64,000 nucleotides of DNA, taken from the NCBI RefSeq assembly GCF_037658235.1, contig NZ_JBBJLN010000004.1, forward strand, positions 62,001 to 126,000. Reading direction: 5' to 3'. Positions 35,302 to 43,738 of the stretch are shown here, piece by piece; position 1 is the first letter of the stretch; every line of letters starts with the position of its first letter. The DNA comes from Yunchengibacter salinarum. GTDB lineage: Bacteria > Pseudomonadota > Alphaproteobacteria > Sphingomonadales > Kordiimonadaceae. A model generated the notes under the pieces. The model was not told the origin of the DNA, ran no database searches, and saw only the letters and a program-made list of their open reading frames with translations. The translations under genes were made by a program, and so were the position numbers.

Positions 35302-35643
35302 GTGAGACCCTGTAACTCCATGGACGAGGTGCGCACCGAAATCGATCGGTTGGACCGGGCCATTGTTCCCCTTTTGCTTGAGCGGCTGGACTATATCCGC
35401 CAGGCGGGCGAGATCAAACGGGACCGGAACACCGTGCGCGACGCCGCGCGGGTGGAAGATGTGGTGGCCAAAGTGCGCGCCGAAGCCACCAGCGCCGCCA
35501 AGCGCTTGAATCACCCGGAAGACCCTGCCGCGCTGGCCGATTATGTGGATGAAATCTACCGCTTCCTGATCGAGTGGAGCATCAATCACGAATATGGCGT
35601 CTGGGATCGGGCCAACCGGAACCACAAGGATCAGGAGCGCTGA
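35302..35643 (+). CDS. Chorismate mutase (AroQ class)
   Basis: A 113-residue all-helical protein with the AroQ pattern EVRTEIDRLDRAIVPLLLERLDYI, then QAGEIKRD and RVEDVVAKVR; the expected Arg and Lys active-site residues are present. It converts chorismate to prephenate for phenylalanine and tyrosine. The start is GTG at 35302, nine bases after GAGGAG; an internal ATG at 35320 is less likely. Confidence 0.85.
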   Translation: MRPCNSMDEVRTEIDRLDRAIVPLLLERLDYIRQAGEIKRDRNTVRDAARVEDVVAKVRAEATSAAKRLNHPEDPAALADYVDEIYRFLIEWSINHEYGVWDRANRNHKDQER

Positions 35644-35710
35644 GTCCGACGGCGGTGTTGTTCAGCTTGGAAGCGGTCGCCGAAAGCCCTGGCGCTCTCA
35701 GAAACGACAT

Positions 35711-36061
35711 TTAGCCCGCGCAGTCGGCGCATACCGTGGCGGACGGGTCCAGCGCCAGCCGCTTTAACGGGATATCGTCCCCGCATTTGAGGCAGGCGCC
35801 GAATTCCCCGCTTTCCAGCCGTTTCAAGGCGGCATCGATGCGGGACAGGGCATTCTGCCGCCGGGCGCTGATGGCATTATTCATGGCCTGACCCTGCAAG
35901 GCATCCATGCGGGACAGGCGCCCCACCTTTTGCTGATCAAGGTCCACGGCGGCCCGGCCTTCAGCCGAGGTTTGGTCCAGCGCCAGAAGTTCCCGTCGCT
36001 GATCTTCCAGCCGGGCTTTCCAGGCAACCACATCATCATAATCGGGCAGCGTTTCATTCAT
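35711..36061 (-). CDS. TraR/DksA-type zinc finger protein
   Basis: The protein of 116 residues has an N-terminal coiled coil and a C-terminal zinc finger with CLKCGDDIP and CADC, the DksA/TraR pattern with all four cysteines. DksA-family proteins bind the RNA polymerase secondary channel, often with ppGpp. The start is uncertain: ATG at 36061 is used, with 36079 and 36103 as in-frame alternatives and no clear ribosome-binding site for any. It is shorter than true DksA. Confidence 0.8.
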   Translation of the reverse strand: MNETLPDYDDVVAWKARLEDQRRELLALDQTSAEGRAAVDLDQQKVGRLSRMDALQGQAMNNAISARRQNALSRIDAALKRLESGEFGACLKCGDDIPLKRLALDPSATVCADCAG

Positions 36062-36160
36062 ATGCTCAGGCAAGACCATGGCGCGAAAAAGGTCAAGCCC
36101 CAAGCGCGCGGGGCACCCCGCACGGGGATGTCAAGGCCCCGGCATCCCGCTCGCCCCACG

Positions 36161-36190
36161 AAAAAGGGCAGACCTGTCAGGGGTCTGCCC
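36161..36190 (-). terminator. Terminator of the diiron protein gene
   Basis: On the minus strand GGGCAGACC and GGTCTGCCC form a nine-bp stem around CCTGACA, followed by TTTTT, 27 bases after the stop of the ferritin-like gene. Confidence 0.85.
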
Positions 36191-36216
36191 GGTGATCTTC
36201 AGGCATGAAAGGGCAT

Positions 36217-37299
36217 CTATTCCGCCGCCGATGTGCCCTTGGCGATGGTACCATCCACATAGGCGCGGCGGGCATCGTGCTCCGCGGCCACCTTCATGTC
36301 GTTTTCCTGCATCTGGTCGATATCCAGATTGGCGAAGCCCAGAATGCCCATCTGGCTGTAACCGCGCTGAATGCGATCCCCCCACAGGCCGATATCCTTT
36401 ACGATGGGCACGATGCGGCTGAACAGGCTGGTGCGGAAAATCTGCATGGCCTGACTCTGCTCCAGGAATTCGTGGCATTCCCTGGTGGGAAAGCCAAGGG
36501 TCTCCCACACTTCCGTGGCCTGAAAACGGTCCCGCATCAAATAGCAGGCCTCCACCAGAAATTCTTCCCGCTCATCCCGCTCCGGCTGTGTGAGTTCGGG
36601 ATAAAATTCCTTCAGGGTCAGGCGCCCGAACGCCACATGGCGGGCCTCGTCCTGCATCACATAGGCATTCACGGCCTGGGCCAGCGGGTCCGTCGCATGG
36701 TCGCGTATGTTGGCAAAGGCGGCCAGTGCCAGCCCTTCGATCACCACCTGCATCCCCAGATAGGTCATGTCCCAGCGGCTGTCCCGCAGCACCTGATCCA
36801 GCAGGGACTTCAGCGGCCCGGTAATGGGATAGGCCACATTGATCTTTTCAAGCAGCGCCTTATAGGCTTCCACATGGCGCGCCTCGTCCATCACCTGGGT
36901 GGAGGCATAGAACTTGGCCTCCGTATCCGGGACATTCTGCACGATCTTGGCGGCGCAGAGCAGGGCGCCCTGTTCCCCGTGCAGAAACTGTGACGTGGTC
37001 CATGCCTGGTTGTGGCGCCGGGCAACGGCTTTTTCCTCAGCCGGCAGCTTTTCATAGAAATCAGCGCCCGCCAGCGGAAAGAAGCTGTCCGGTATGCCCA
37101 TGGGATTGTCGGGGTCCATATCGTGGGACCAGTCGATACGCTCCTTGGCGTCCCACTGCATGGCCTTGCCCTTGTCATACAGGTTGAGCAGATCCTTGCG
37201 CTCATCGCTGTAATGCCAGTTGAAAAGGGTGTCATAGTCCTGCGGCACATCCCACTGGCTGTCTTCCAGCGCGCGGGCATAGAGCGGATCAAGCGACAT
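36217..37299 (-). CDS. Ferritin-like diiron protein of unknown function
   Basis: The 360-residue protein has a four-helix diiron site: Glu109 (HGEQG), Glu139 and His142 (DEARH), Glu188 (IEGL) and Glu218 with His221 (second DEARH). This is the ligand set of the ribonucleotide-reductase R2-like and AurF-like oxygenases. Members in proteobacteria are annotated only as ferritin-like; an oxidase or N-oxygenase role is possible but not shown. A GGGAGGAACC ribosome-binding site and its own promoter and terminator make it a single-gene unit. Confidence 0.82.
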   Translation of the reverse strand: MSLDPLYARALEDSQWDVPQDYDTLFNWHYSDERKDLLNLYDKGKAMQWDAKERIDWSHDMDPDNPMGIPDSFFPLAGADFYEKLPAEEKAVARRHNQAWTTSQFLHGEQGALLCAAKIVQNVPDTEAKFYASTQVMDEARHVEAYKALLEKINVAYPITGPLKSLLDQVLRDSRWDMTYLGMQVVIEGLALAAFANIRDHATDPLAQAVNAYVMQDEARHVAFGRLTLKEFYPELTQPERDEREEFLVEACYLMRDRFQATEVWETLGFPTRECHEFLEQSQAMQIFRTSLFSRIVPIVKDIGLWGDRIQRGYSQMGILGFANLDIDQMQENDMKVAAEHDARRAYVDGTIAKGTSAAE

Positions 37300-37401
37300 C
37301 GGTCGGTTCCTCCCTTTATGGTCCTGCCCGGCACCCTCCCCAGAATGCCGCTACGGATGGTAGCCCGAAACGATCGGCAAGACCGGCTCCCTAGACGCAG
37401 C

Positions 37402-37430
37402 AGTCTACTAAATCCCGGCAGGCGGCACAA
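37402..37430 (-). promoter_or_regulatory. Predicted promoter of the diiron protein gene
   Basis: On the minus strand TTGTGC (37430-37425) and TAGACT (37407-37402) are 17 bp apart, about 100 bp before the start codon. Confidence 0.4.
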
Positions 37431-37480
37431 GCAATCCCGGTTGATGGCGTGCCACGCGCCCTGAACCCACGAAATGATAA

Positions 37481-37511
37481 ACGGCCCATCCCCGAATGGA
37501 GGATGGGCCGT
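37481..37511 (-). terminator. Terminator downstream of amtB
   Basis: ACGGCCCATCC and GGATGGGCCGT form an 11-bp stem with a nine-base loop, followed on the minus strand by TTTAT. It lies 118 bp beyond the amtB stop. A second hairpin, GGTGCGCC/GGCGCACC at 37588-37607, sits between. I see no gene in 37300-37629. Confidence 0.7.
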
Positions 37512-37629
37512 CCGTCTTGCCCGCAGGAGGGGGAGGGAGTTCCTGCCAGGGCGTGTTGCGACCCGCGAGAGACAAAGGGGCGGGCCGGGTGCGCCCAAAG
37601 GCGCACCGGGGGAGATCAGGCGATCACCG

Positions 37630-38967
37630 TCAGATGTTGAGTTTCTGGGAACCGCGCCCGAATTCGGGATAGGCTTCCAGCCCCAGTTCGGAAACGTCGG
37701 AGCCCACTTCCTCTTCCGCATCGCTCAGGCGGATGCCCACGGTCAGCTTCAGGGCGAACCAGGTCACCGCGCTCAGCAGGCTGACAAAGGCACCCACGGC
37801 CAGAATGCCGATCAACTGCGTTACAAAGCTGGCGTCCGCATTGGTCAGCGGCACCACCAGCGTGCCCCAGATGCCGCAGATCAGGTGAACCGAAATGGCA
37901 CCCACCACGTCGTCGATCTTCAGCCGGTCCAGCACGGGCACGGCCAGAACCACCAGCACACCCCCCACAGCGCCGATAAAGACGGCGGCGATGGGCGTGG
38001 GCGTATCAGGCCCCGCCGTGATGGACACAAGGCCCGCCAGCGCGCCGTTCAGCACCATGGACAGGTCCACCTTCTTGTAGATCAGCTTGGTGGTGGCCAT
38101 GGCCGCGACCACACCACCGGCGGCGGCCATATTGGTGTTGACAAAGATATTGGAAACGGCCACCGCGTCCGCCGCCGAGCCCAGCGCCAGTTGGGATGCA
38201 CCGTTGAAGCCGAACCAGCCCACCCACAGAATGAAGGTGCCAAGGGTTGCCAGCGGCAGATTGGAGCCCGGCATGGGGCGCACGCGGCCCTGCTTGTCAT
38301 AGCGGCCCAGTCGCGGCCCCAGAACCAGCGCACCTACCAGCGCGGCCCAGCCACCGGCGGAATGCACGATGGTGGAGCCGGCAAAGTCGGCAAAGCCCAT
38401 TTCGCTCAGCCAGCCGCCGCCCCAGGTCCAGGCGCCCTGTACGGGATAGATCACCGCGGCCAGAAGGGCCGTGAAGATAAAGAAGGGGAAAAGGCGGATA
38501 CGCTCCGCCACTGTGCCGGACACGATCGAGGCCGTGGTGGCCACGAACACCATCTGGAAGAAAAAGTCGGAGCCAGCAGCATATCCGCTGCCGCCGCCCA
38601 TATCGCCACCCTCAAGGGCCGCCGCATCATTGGCGAACCATAGCGCGGGATTGCCGATATAGCTTCCCACATCGGCATACATCAGATTGTAGCCCACCAG
38701 CAGATACATGATACCCGCAATGGCATAGAGGACGATATTCTTAACGCAGATGTCGGCCACATTCTTGCCGCGCACCAGGCCCGCTTCCAGCATGGCGAAA
38801 CCGGCGGCCATCCACATCACCAGGAAGCCCCCGATCAGGAAAAGCAGCGTGTTGAGAATATAAGCGGTCTCGGCGTCCGGGGCGGCCAGGGCCGGGCTCG
38901 AAAGCCCTACCGTGCCGCCCAGGGCCGCGGCGGTCACCGCGCACATGCGAACAGGTCCCCATTTCAT
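37630..38967 (-). CDS. amtB: Ammonium transporter
   Basis: The 445-residue trimeric Amt channel has a cleavable signal peptide (ending PALAA) and eleven membrane segments, including FAMLEAGLVRGKNVADICVKN and the VHSAGGWAALVG segment with a conserved pore His. Amt proteins import ammonium when nitrogen is scarce and are gated by GlnK. Start ATG 38967 follows AAGGAG; the longer open frame to 39027 has no ribosome-binding site. glnK, normally directly upstream, is absent; tRNA-Ser is upstream instead. A sigma-54-like promoter lies 66 bp before the start. Confidence 0.95.
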   Translation of the reverse strand: MKWGPVRMCAVTAAALGGTVGLSSPALAAPDAETAYILNTLLFLIGGFLVMWMAAGFAMLEAGLVRGKNVADICVKNIVLYAIAGIMYLLVGYNLMYADVGSYIGNPALWFANDAAALEGGDMGGGSGYAAGSDFFFQMVFVATTASIVSGTVAERIRLFPFFIFTALLAAVIYPVQGAWTWGGGWLSEMGFADFAGSTIVHSAGGWAALVGALVLGPRLGRYDKQGRVRPMPGSNLPLATLGTFILWVGWFGFNGASQLALGSAADAVAVSNIFVNTNMAAAGGVVAAMATTKLIYKKVDLSMVLNGALAGLVSITAGPDTPTPIAAVFIGAVGGVLVVLAVPVLDRLKIDDVVGAISVHLICGIWGTLVVPLTNADASFVTQLIGILAVGAFVSLLSAVTWFALKLTVGIRLSDAEEEVGSDVSELGLEAYPEFGRGSQKLNI

Positions 38968-39032
38968 GCGTTTACTCCTTGTTTTATCTTGCTGGACACG
39001 GCAGCACCCCGCCGAGTCAATGGCCATCCATC

Positions 39033-39048
39033 AGCATGAGCCGTGCCA
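39033..39048 (-). promoter_or_regulatory. Predicted sigma-54 promoter of amtB
   Basis: On the minus strand TGGCACGGCTCATGCT matches the -24/-12 consensus TGGCACGN4TTGCW at all but one position, with GG and GC at the correct 12-bp spacing. It fits NtrC-controlled nitrogen regulation; I could not identify clear NtrC binding sites further up. The rest of 39049-39330 holds nothing I can call. Confidence 0.6.
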
Positions 39049-39330
39049 ACTGTAATGCGCTGCAATAAAGCGGGCTTTTCGGGCGATTTTCGCTCATTGC
39101 CATCCGGTCATCGTGCCCTATCGCTAAGCATTGCCTAAAAAACAGGCAGCAAATCGCGGGCAATCTGGCGGGTCTTGACCGGCCACGGCTGGCCATGACC
39201 GATGGATGGCCGAACACCGGGGGCGCGGCTGAATTGTTCGCCATGAATCAGGCGGTCCCACAAAAGGCGCCGACGAAAAAGCGGTCATGAAAAGATGTGG
39301 GGAGCGCCCGAGGGGCCTTCGGGCGGGGAA

Positions 39331-39420
39331 TGGCGGGGAGGGTGGGATTCGAACCCACGGAAGGCTCGCACCTTCGCCGGTTTTCAAGACCGGTGCAATC
39401 GACCACTCTGCCACCTCCCC
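39331..39420 (-). tRNA. tRNA-Ser, anticodon TGA
   Basis: The 90-nt class II tRNA reads on the minus strand with acceptor GGGGAGG/CCTCCCC, discriminator G and encoded CCA. The anticodon arm CCGGT/ACCGG holds loop CTTGAAA, anticodon TGA, for UCA codons. The long variable arm (GCGAAGGTGCGAGCCTTC region) is typical of Ser. A hairpin CGCCCGA/TCGGGCG just downstream (39306-39325) lacks a T run. Confidence 0.95.
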
Positions 39421-39481
39421 CCAAACGCATTCGGGGTTGCGCCCCGGTTGCCAGGTCGATCCGGCGGGGCGCGCGACACAG

Positions 39482-39510
39482 GCTCTAGCGCAGCGGCCCG
39501 GCGCTGTCCA
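39482..39510 (-). promoter_or_regulatory. Predicted promoter of tRNA-Ser
   Basis: On the minus strand TGGACA (39510-39505) and TAGAGC (39487-39482) are 17 bp apart, about 60 bp before the tRNA. Confidence 0.35.
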
Positions 39511-39541
39511 GCCCCCAGAAGGGCTGGCGGGGTGGTCTCGC

Positions 39542-39570
39542 TTGCAGGGCGGGAAGTTGGCTGCTAGACA
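39542..39570 (+). promoter_or_regulatory. Predicted promoter of gyrA
   Basis: TTGCAG at 39542-39547 and TAGACA at 39565-39570 are 17 bp apart, 57 bp before the gyrA start. Confidence 0.45.
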
Positions 39571-39626
39571 GTTTGTCCCGCCTGGCCGGGGCCACCCTTG
39601 GAGACAATCAGGAAGGATCGAACCGC

Positions 39627-42374
39627 GTGAGCGACAATACCCCCATACCGCCGGAAGAGCGGGACGTTCAGCCGATCACCATCGAGGAGGAAATGAAAAC
39701 CTCCTATCTGGATTACGCGATGAGCGTGATCGTCTCCCGCGCGCTGCCCGATGCGCGCGACGGCCTGAAGCCGGTCCATCGCCGTATTCTGTATGCCATG
39801 CAGGAAAACGGCTATGAATGGAACAAGCCGTACAAGAAGTCCGCCCGCATCGTCGGGGACGTGATGGGTAAATATCACCCGCACGGGGATTCGGCGATTT
39901 ATGACGCGCTGGTGCGCATGGCGCAGAATTTCTCCATGCGCGCGCCGCTGGTGGACGGGCAGGGCAATTTCGGCTCCATGGACGGGGACGGGGCGGCGGC
40001 CATGCGCTACACCGAAGCCCGCATGGCCAAGATTTCCGGCATGATCTTGGCGGACATCGACAAGGAAACGGTCGATTTCCAGCCCAACTATGATGAAAGC
40101 GAGCATGAGCCCAAGGTTCTGCCCGCGCGCTTTCCCAATCTTCTGGTCAATGGCGCCAGCGGCATCGCCGTGGGCATGGCCACCAATATTCCGCCCCACA
40201 ATCTGGGCGAAGTGATCGATGCCACGCTGGCCCTGATCGACGATCCGAAGCTGGACAATGCGGGCCTGATGGAACACCTGCCGGGGCCGGACTTTCCCAC
40301 CGGCGGCACCATTCTGGGCCTGAAGGGTATCCGCGATGCCTATGAGACAGGGCGCGGCTCCATCACCATTCGGTCCAAAAGCCATGTGGAAGAGGTGCGC
40401 AAGGACCGTGAGGCCATCATTATTACCGAAGTTCCCTATCAGGTGAACAAGGCGGCGATGATCGAGAAGATCGCCGAATGTGTTCAGTCCAAGCGGATCG
40501 AGGGCATTTCGGACATCCGTGACGAGTCCGACCGGGAGGGTGTCCGCGTCGTTATCGAGATCAAGCGCGACGCCATGGCGGACGTGGTTCTCAATCAGCT
40601 TTACCGCTACACTCAGGTGCAGACCAGCTTCGGCATCAACATGCTGGCGCTGATCGGCGGCAAGCCGGAGCAGATGTCCCTTAGGGAGGTTCTGGAGAGC
40701 TTCATCGACTTCCGCGAGGAAGTGATCACCCGGCGCACCAAGTACGAGCTGAAAAAAGCGCGGGACCGGGCGCACCTGATGGTGGGGCTGGTGACCGCCG
40801 TAGCCAATATCGACGAGGTGGTGGCCATCATCCGCGGTGCCGGGTCGCCAGCGGAAGCGCGGGAAGAATTGACCGCGCGCGCATGGGATGCGGCGGAAAT
40901 CCTGCCCTATCTGGAACTGATCAATGAAGCGCAGAGTGCCGCCACCGATGGCACCTACCGCCTGTCGGAGCGGCAGGTGAAGGCCATTCTGGACCTGCGC
41001 CTGCACCGCCTGACTGCGCTGGGCCGGGACGAGATCGGCGGCGAACTGGAAGAGCTGGCGGAAAAAATTCGGGACTATCTGGCCATTCTGCAAAGCCGCA
41101 CCCGGCTGTTCGAGGTTCTGCGGGAAGAACTGGTGGCCGTGCGGGACGAGTTCGCCAATGATCGCCGCACCCGGATCGATCCGGCAGCCGCTGGTGATTT
41201 CAACGAGGAAGACCTGATCGCGCCGGAAGACATGGTGGTGACCGTCACCCATTCCGGCTATATCAAGCGCGTGCCGCTGGATACCTATCGCGCCCAGCGC
41301 CGGGGTGGAAAGGGCCGCTCCGGGATGCAGACGAAGGACGAGGACTTCCTGTCCACCGTTTTCGTGGCGGGCACCCATGCGCCGGTCCTGTTCTTCACCA
41401 ATCTGGGGCAGGTGTACAAGCTGAAGGTCTGGCGTCTGCCCCTTGGCACGCCGCAGTCTCGCGGCAAGGCCGTGATCAATCTGCTGCCGCTTGAAAAGGG
41501 CGAAACGGTTCAGACCATTCTGCCGCTGCCCGAAGACGAAGACACATGGGCCGACTTTGACGTGATGTTCGCCACGTCGCACGGCAATGTAAGGCGCAAT
41601 GCGCTTTCCGATTTCTCCAATGTGAAATCCAACGGCAAGATCGCCATTCGTTTCGCCGAAGAGGGTGACAGCCTCGTGGGCGTCGAAATGTGCCGGGAGG
41701 AAGACGACGTGCTGCTGGCCGCAAGCGGTGGCCGGGCGATTCGCTTTAATGTGGATGCAGTGCGCCGCTTCGCGGGCCGCACATCCACGGGCGTGCGCGG
41801 TATGCGCCTGGAAGGGGACGACCGGGTGGTGTCCATGCACATCGTCAACCGGCACCACTGGGACCGGGAGGCGCGAGAGGCTTATCTCAAGGCCGCTCAG
41901 TGGAAGGCCGATCCGGCGCCCGCGACCCTGCCGGAAGACCAGATGGCCGACATGGCGGAGGTGGAGCAGTTCATTCTGACCGTGACCGCCAATGGCTTCG
42001 GCAAACGCACCAGCGCATTTGAATATCGCCGCACCAACCGGGGCGGGCAGGGGATCTGGAACACTCCGTCGGACCCGGCGCTGCGCGCGGAACTGGGGCC
42101 CGTGGTGGCCGCTTTCCCGATCGCACCGGATGAGCAGGTGATGATGGTGACCGATCAGGGCAAGCTGATCCGCACCCCGGTGGACGATGTGCGTATCGCC
42201 GCGCGCAACACCAAGGGCGTGCGCCTGTTCCGGGTCTCGTCGGATGAGCATATCGTCTCGGTGGCCGCACTGAAGGATACGGGCGGGGAAACGGATGCGG
42301 ATGCAGAAGAACCGGTCGATGGCGAAACCCCGGATGAGGGCGACGCCAATGCATCGGATTCAGGGGAAAGCTGA
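39627..42374 (+). CDS. gyrA: DNA gyrase subunit A
   Basis: GyrA breaks and rejoins DNA and wraps it for negative supercoiling. The breakage domain has the catalytic Tyr in AAAMRYTEARM and the quinolone-determining region HPHGDSAIYDALVRMAQ, with the wild-type Ser89 and Asp93 (E. coli 83 and 87). The C-terminal domain includes the GyrA-box QRRGGKGR that distinguishes gyrase from topoisomerase IV. The tail is acidic. Start GTG 39627 follows AGGAAGGA; an upstream TTG at 39573 would add 18 residues and is not favoured. Length 915 residues. Confidence 0.97.
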   Translation: MSDNTPIPPEERDVQPITIEEEMKTSYLDYAMSVIVSRALPDARDGLKPVHRRILYAMQENGYEWNKPYKKSARIVGDVMGKYHPHGDSAIYDALVRMAQNFSMRAPLVDGQGNFGSMDGDGAAAMRYTEARMAKISGMILADIDKETVDFQPNYDESEHEPKVLPARFPNLLVNGASGIAVGMATNIPPHNLGEVIDATLALIDDPKLDNAGLMEHLPGPDFPTGGTILGLKGIRDAYETGRGSITIRSKSHVEEVRKDREAIIITEVPYQVNKAAMIEKIAECVQSKRIEGISDIRDESDREGVRVVIEIKRDAMADVVLNQLYRYTQVQTSFGINMLALIGGKPEQMSLREVLESFIDFREEVITRRTKYELKKARDRAHLMVGLVTAVANIDEVVAIIRGAGSPAEAREELTARAWDAAEILPYLELINEAQSAATDGTYRLSERQVKAILDLRLHRLTALGRDEIGGELEELAEKIRDYLAILQSRTRLFEVLREELVAVRDEFANDRRTRIDPAAAGDFNEEDLIAPEDMVVTVTHSGYIKRVPLDTYRAQRRGGKGRSGMQTKDEDFLSTVFVAGTHAPVLFFTNLGQVYKLKVWRLPLGTPQSRGKAVINLLPLEKGETVQTILPLPEDEDTWADFDVMFATSHGNVRRNALSDFSNVKSNGKIAIRFAEEGDSLVGVEMCREEDDVLLAASGGRAIRFNVDAVRRFAGRTSTGVRGMRLEGDDRVVSMHIVNRHHWDREAREAYLKAAQWKADPAPATLPEDQMADMAEVEQFILTVTANGFGKRTSAFEYRRTNRGGQGIWNTPSDPALRAELGPVVAAFPIAPDEQVMMVTDQGKLIRTPVDDVRIAARNTKGVRLFRVSSDEHIVSVAALKDTGGETDADAEEPVDGETPDEGDANASDSGES

Positions 42375-42420
42375 CCGGTGAGTGGCTAGCGCGCCCACCG
42401 CGAGAATGGGGAGTACAGGC

Positions 42421-42930
42421 GTGACCTATCGACATACGGGTGTCTATCCGGGCACATTCGACCCGATCACCAATGGTCATCTGGACATCATCAAGCGGGC
42501 GCTCCGCCTGGTGGACCGGCTGGTTATCGGCGTTGCCACCAATCCCAGCAAGAATCCGTTGTTCGATCTGGAAGAACGGGTGGACATGGTTACCACTCAG
42601 TGCCAGCCGCTCGCCGACAGTGAAGGCGTGATTCTGGAAGTGGTGCCCTTTGACGAACTGTTGATGCATTTCGCCGAGCGGGTGGGCGCGCAGGTGATCA
42701 TTCGCGGCCTCAGGGCGGTATCCGATTTTGAATATGAATTCCAGATGACAGGCATGAACTACCAGCTCAACCCGAACATAGAGACGGTTTTCCTGATGGC
42801 CGACCCGCGCTATCAGACCATAGCATCCAAGCTGGTGAAAGAAGTGGCCCGCTATGGGGGTGACATTTCCTATTTCGTGGCGCCGGAAGTTGAAAGGCGG
42901 GTGGAAGCCCGTGTTTCCCGGCGTGTTTGA
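42421..42930 (+). CDS. coaD: Phosphopantetheine adenylyltransferase
   Basis: CoaD adenylates 4'-phosphopantetheine, the penultimate step to CoA. The nucleotidyltransferase motifs are GVYPGTFDPITNGHLDII with TxGH, the substrate-site RGLRAVSDFEYEFQM and SSSLVKEVA-like IASKLVKEVARYGGD. Start GTG at 42421 follows GGGGAG. The protein has 169 residues. It follows gyrA by 46 bp. Confidence 0.95.
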   Translation: MTYRHTGVYPGTFDPITNGHLDIIKRALRLVDRLVIGVATNPSKNPLFDLEERVDMVTTQCQPLADSEGVILEVVPFDELLMHFAERVGAQVIIRGLRAVSDFEYEFQMTGMNYQLNPNIETVFLMADPRYQTIASKLVKEVARYGGDISYFVAPEVERRVEARVSRRV

Positions 42931-43018
42931 GAAAATCCATGTCCCCAGATCAATTTGGCGTGCCCCTTGCAAAAATGGGAAACAAGGCGGTGGCCCCGCC
43001 TTTTCCCGGAAAGGGAAG

Positions 43019-43636
43019 ATGATGAAACACTTGATTGTGGGACTGGCAACCATGTTGGGCTTGATGATGCAGCAACTTCCCCCCGAAGCAGACGCGGACG
43101 ACGGGCCCGCCGCGGGCCCGGCTGCGGAAAATCTGGTATATCTTGAGTTGGAAACAGGCCGCGTGACCATCGCGCTGCGCCCGGACAAGGCGCCGAAAAC
43201 CGTGGCCCGGTTCAAGCAACTGATCCGGGACGATTTCTATGACGGGCAAATCTTTCACCGCGTGATCGAAGGCTTCATGGCCCAGACGGGCGACCCCACC
43301 GGCACCGGGCGCGGCGGGTCCGGCAAGAATCTGGAAGCGGAATTCAACGATCTTCCCCATATGCGCGGAACCGTTTCCATGGCGCGGGCGGAAGACCCGA
43401 ACTCCGCCGATAGCCAGTGGTTCATCGCCTTCAACCGGCTGCCGCATCTGGACGGGGACTATACCGCCTTTGGCCGTGTGATCGCGGGCATGGAGCATGT
43501 GGATCAGATCAAGCGCGGCGAGCCGCCGCAAAACCCCTCTAAAATCATGGGGATCGAGATTGCCGCGGATGTGGACGACGGCGCGGCGGACGCGGCCACC
43601 ACACAGCGGGGCTCCCCGGAAGAAGGCGGCTCCTGA
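43019..43636 (+). CDS. Exported cyclophilin-type peptidyl-prolyl isomerase
   Basis: The 205-residue protein has a short N-terminal signal (to about residue 27) and a cyclophilin fold with FHRVIEGFMAQTGDPTGTGRGG, SMARAEDPNSADSQWFI and GRVIAGMEHVDQI. It would assist folding in the periplasm by cis-trans isomerisation of proline bonds. The start is one of two consecutive ATGs after GGAAAGGGAAG. Confidence 0.9.
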   Translation: MMKHLIVGLATMLGLMMQQLPPEADADDGPAAGPAAENLVYLELETGRVTIALRPDKAPKTVARFKQLIRDDFYDGQIFHRVIEGFMAQTGDPTGTGRGGSGKNLEAEFNDLPHMRGTVSMARAEDPNSADSQWFIAFNRLPHLDGDYTAFGRVIAGMEHVDQIKRGEPPQNPSKIMGIEIAADVDDGAADAATTQRGSPEEGGS

Positions 43637-43673
43637 GCGCTTCCCCTTTCTGCCGGTTCCTCGAAGAATATCG

Positions 43674-43700
43674 GGCGTCGCTTCCGGGCGGCGCCTTTTT
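43674..43700 (+). terminator. Rho-independent terminator after the cyclophilin gene
   Basis: GGCGTCGC and GCGGCGCC form an eight-bp stem with one G-T pair around TTCCGG, followed by five T, 38 bases after the stop. It separates this gene from queA-tgt. Confidence 0.85.
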
Positions 43701-43738
43701 CTTGTCTGCAACCCGGCGATGGGCTAAATGCCCGATCC

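Noticed and set aside
37391..37606. Short minus-strand frame after amtB
   Set aside because: It spans both hairpins, has no ribosome-binding site and shows no coding character.
39564..42251. 895-codon minus-strand open frame opposite gyrA
   Set aside because: It is fully antisense to gyrA with no family motif and no ribosome-binding site.
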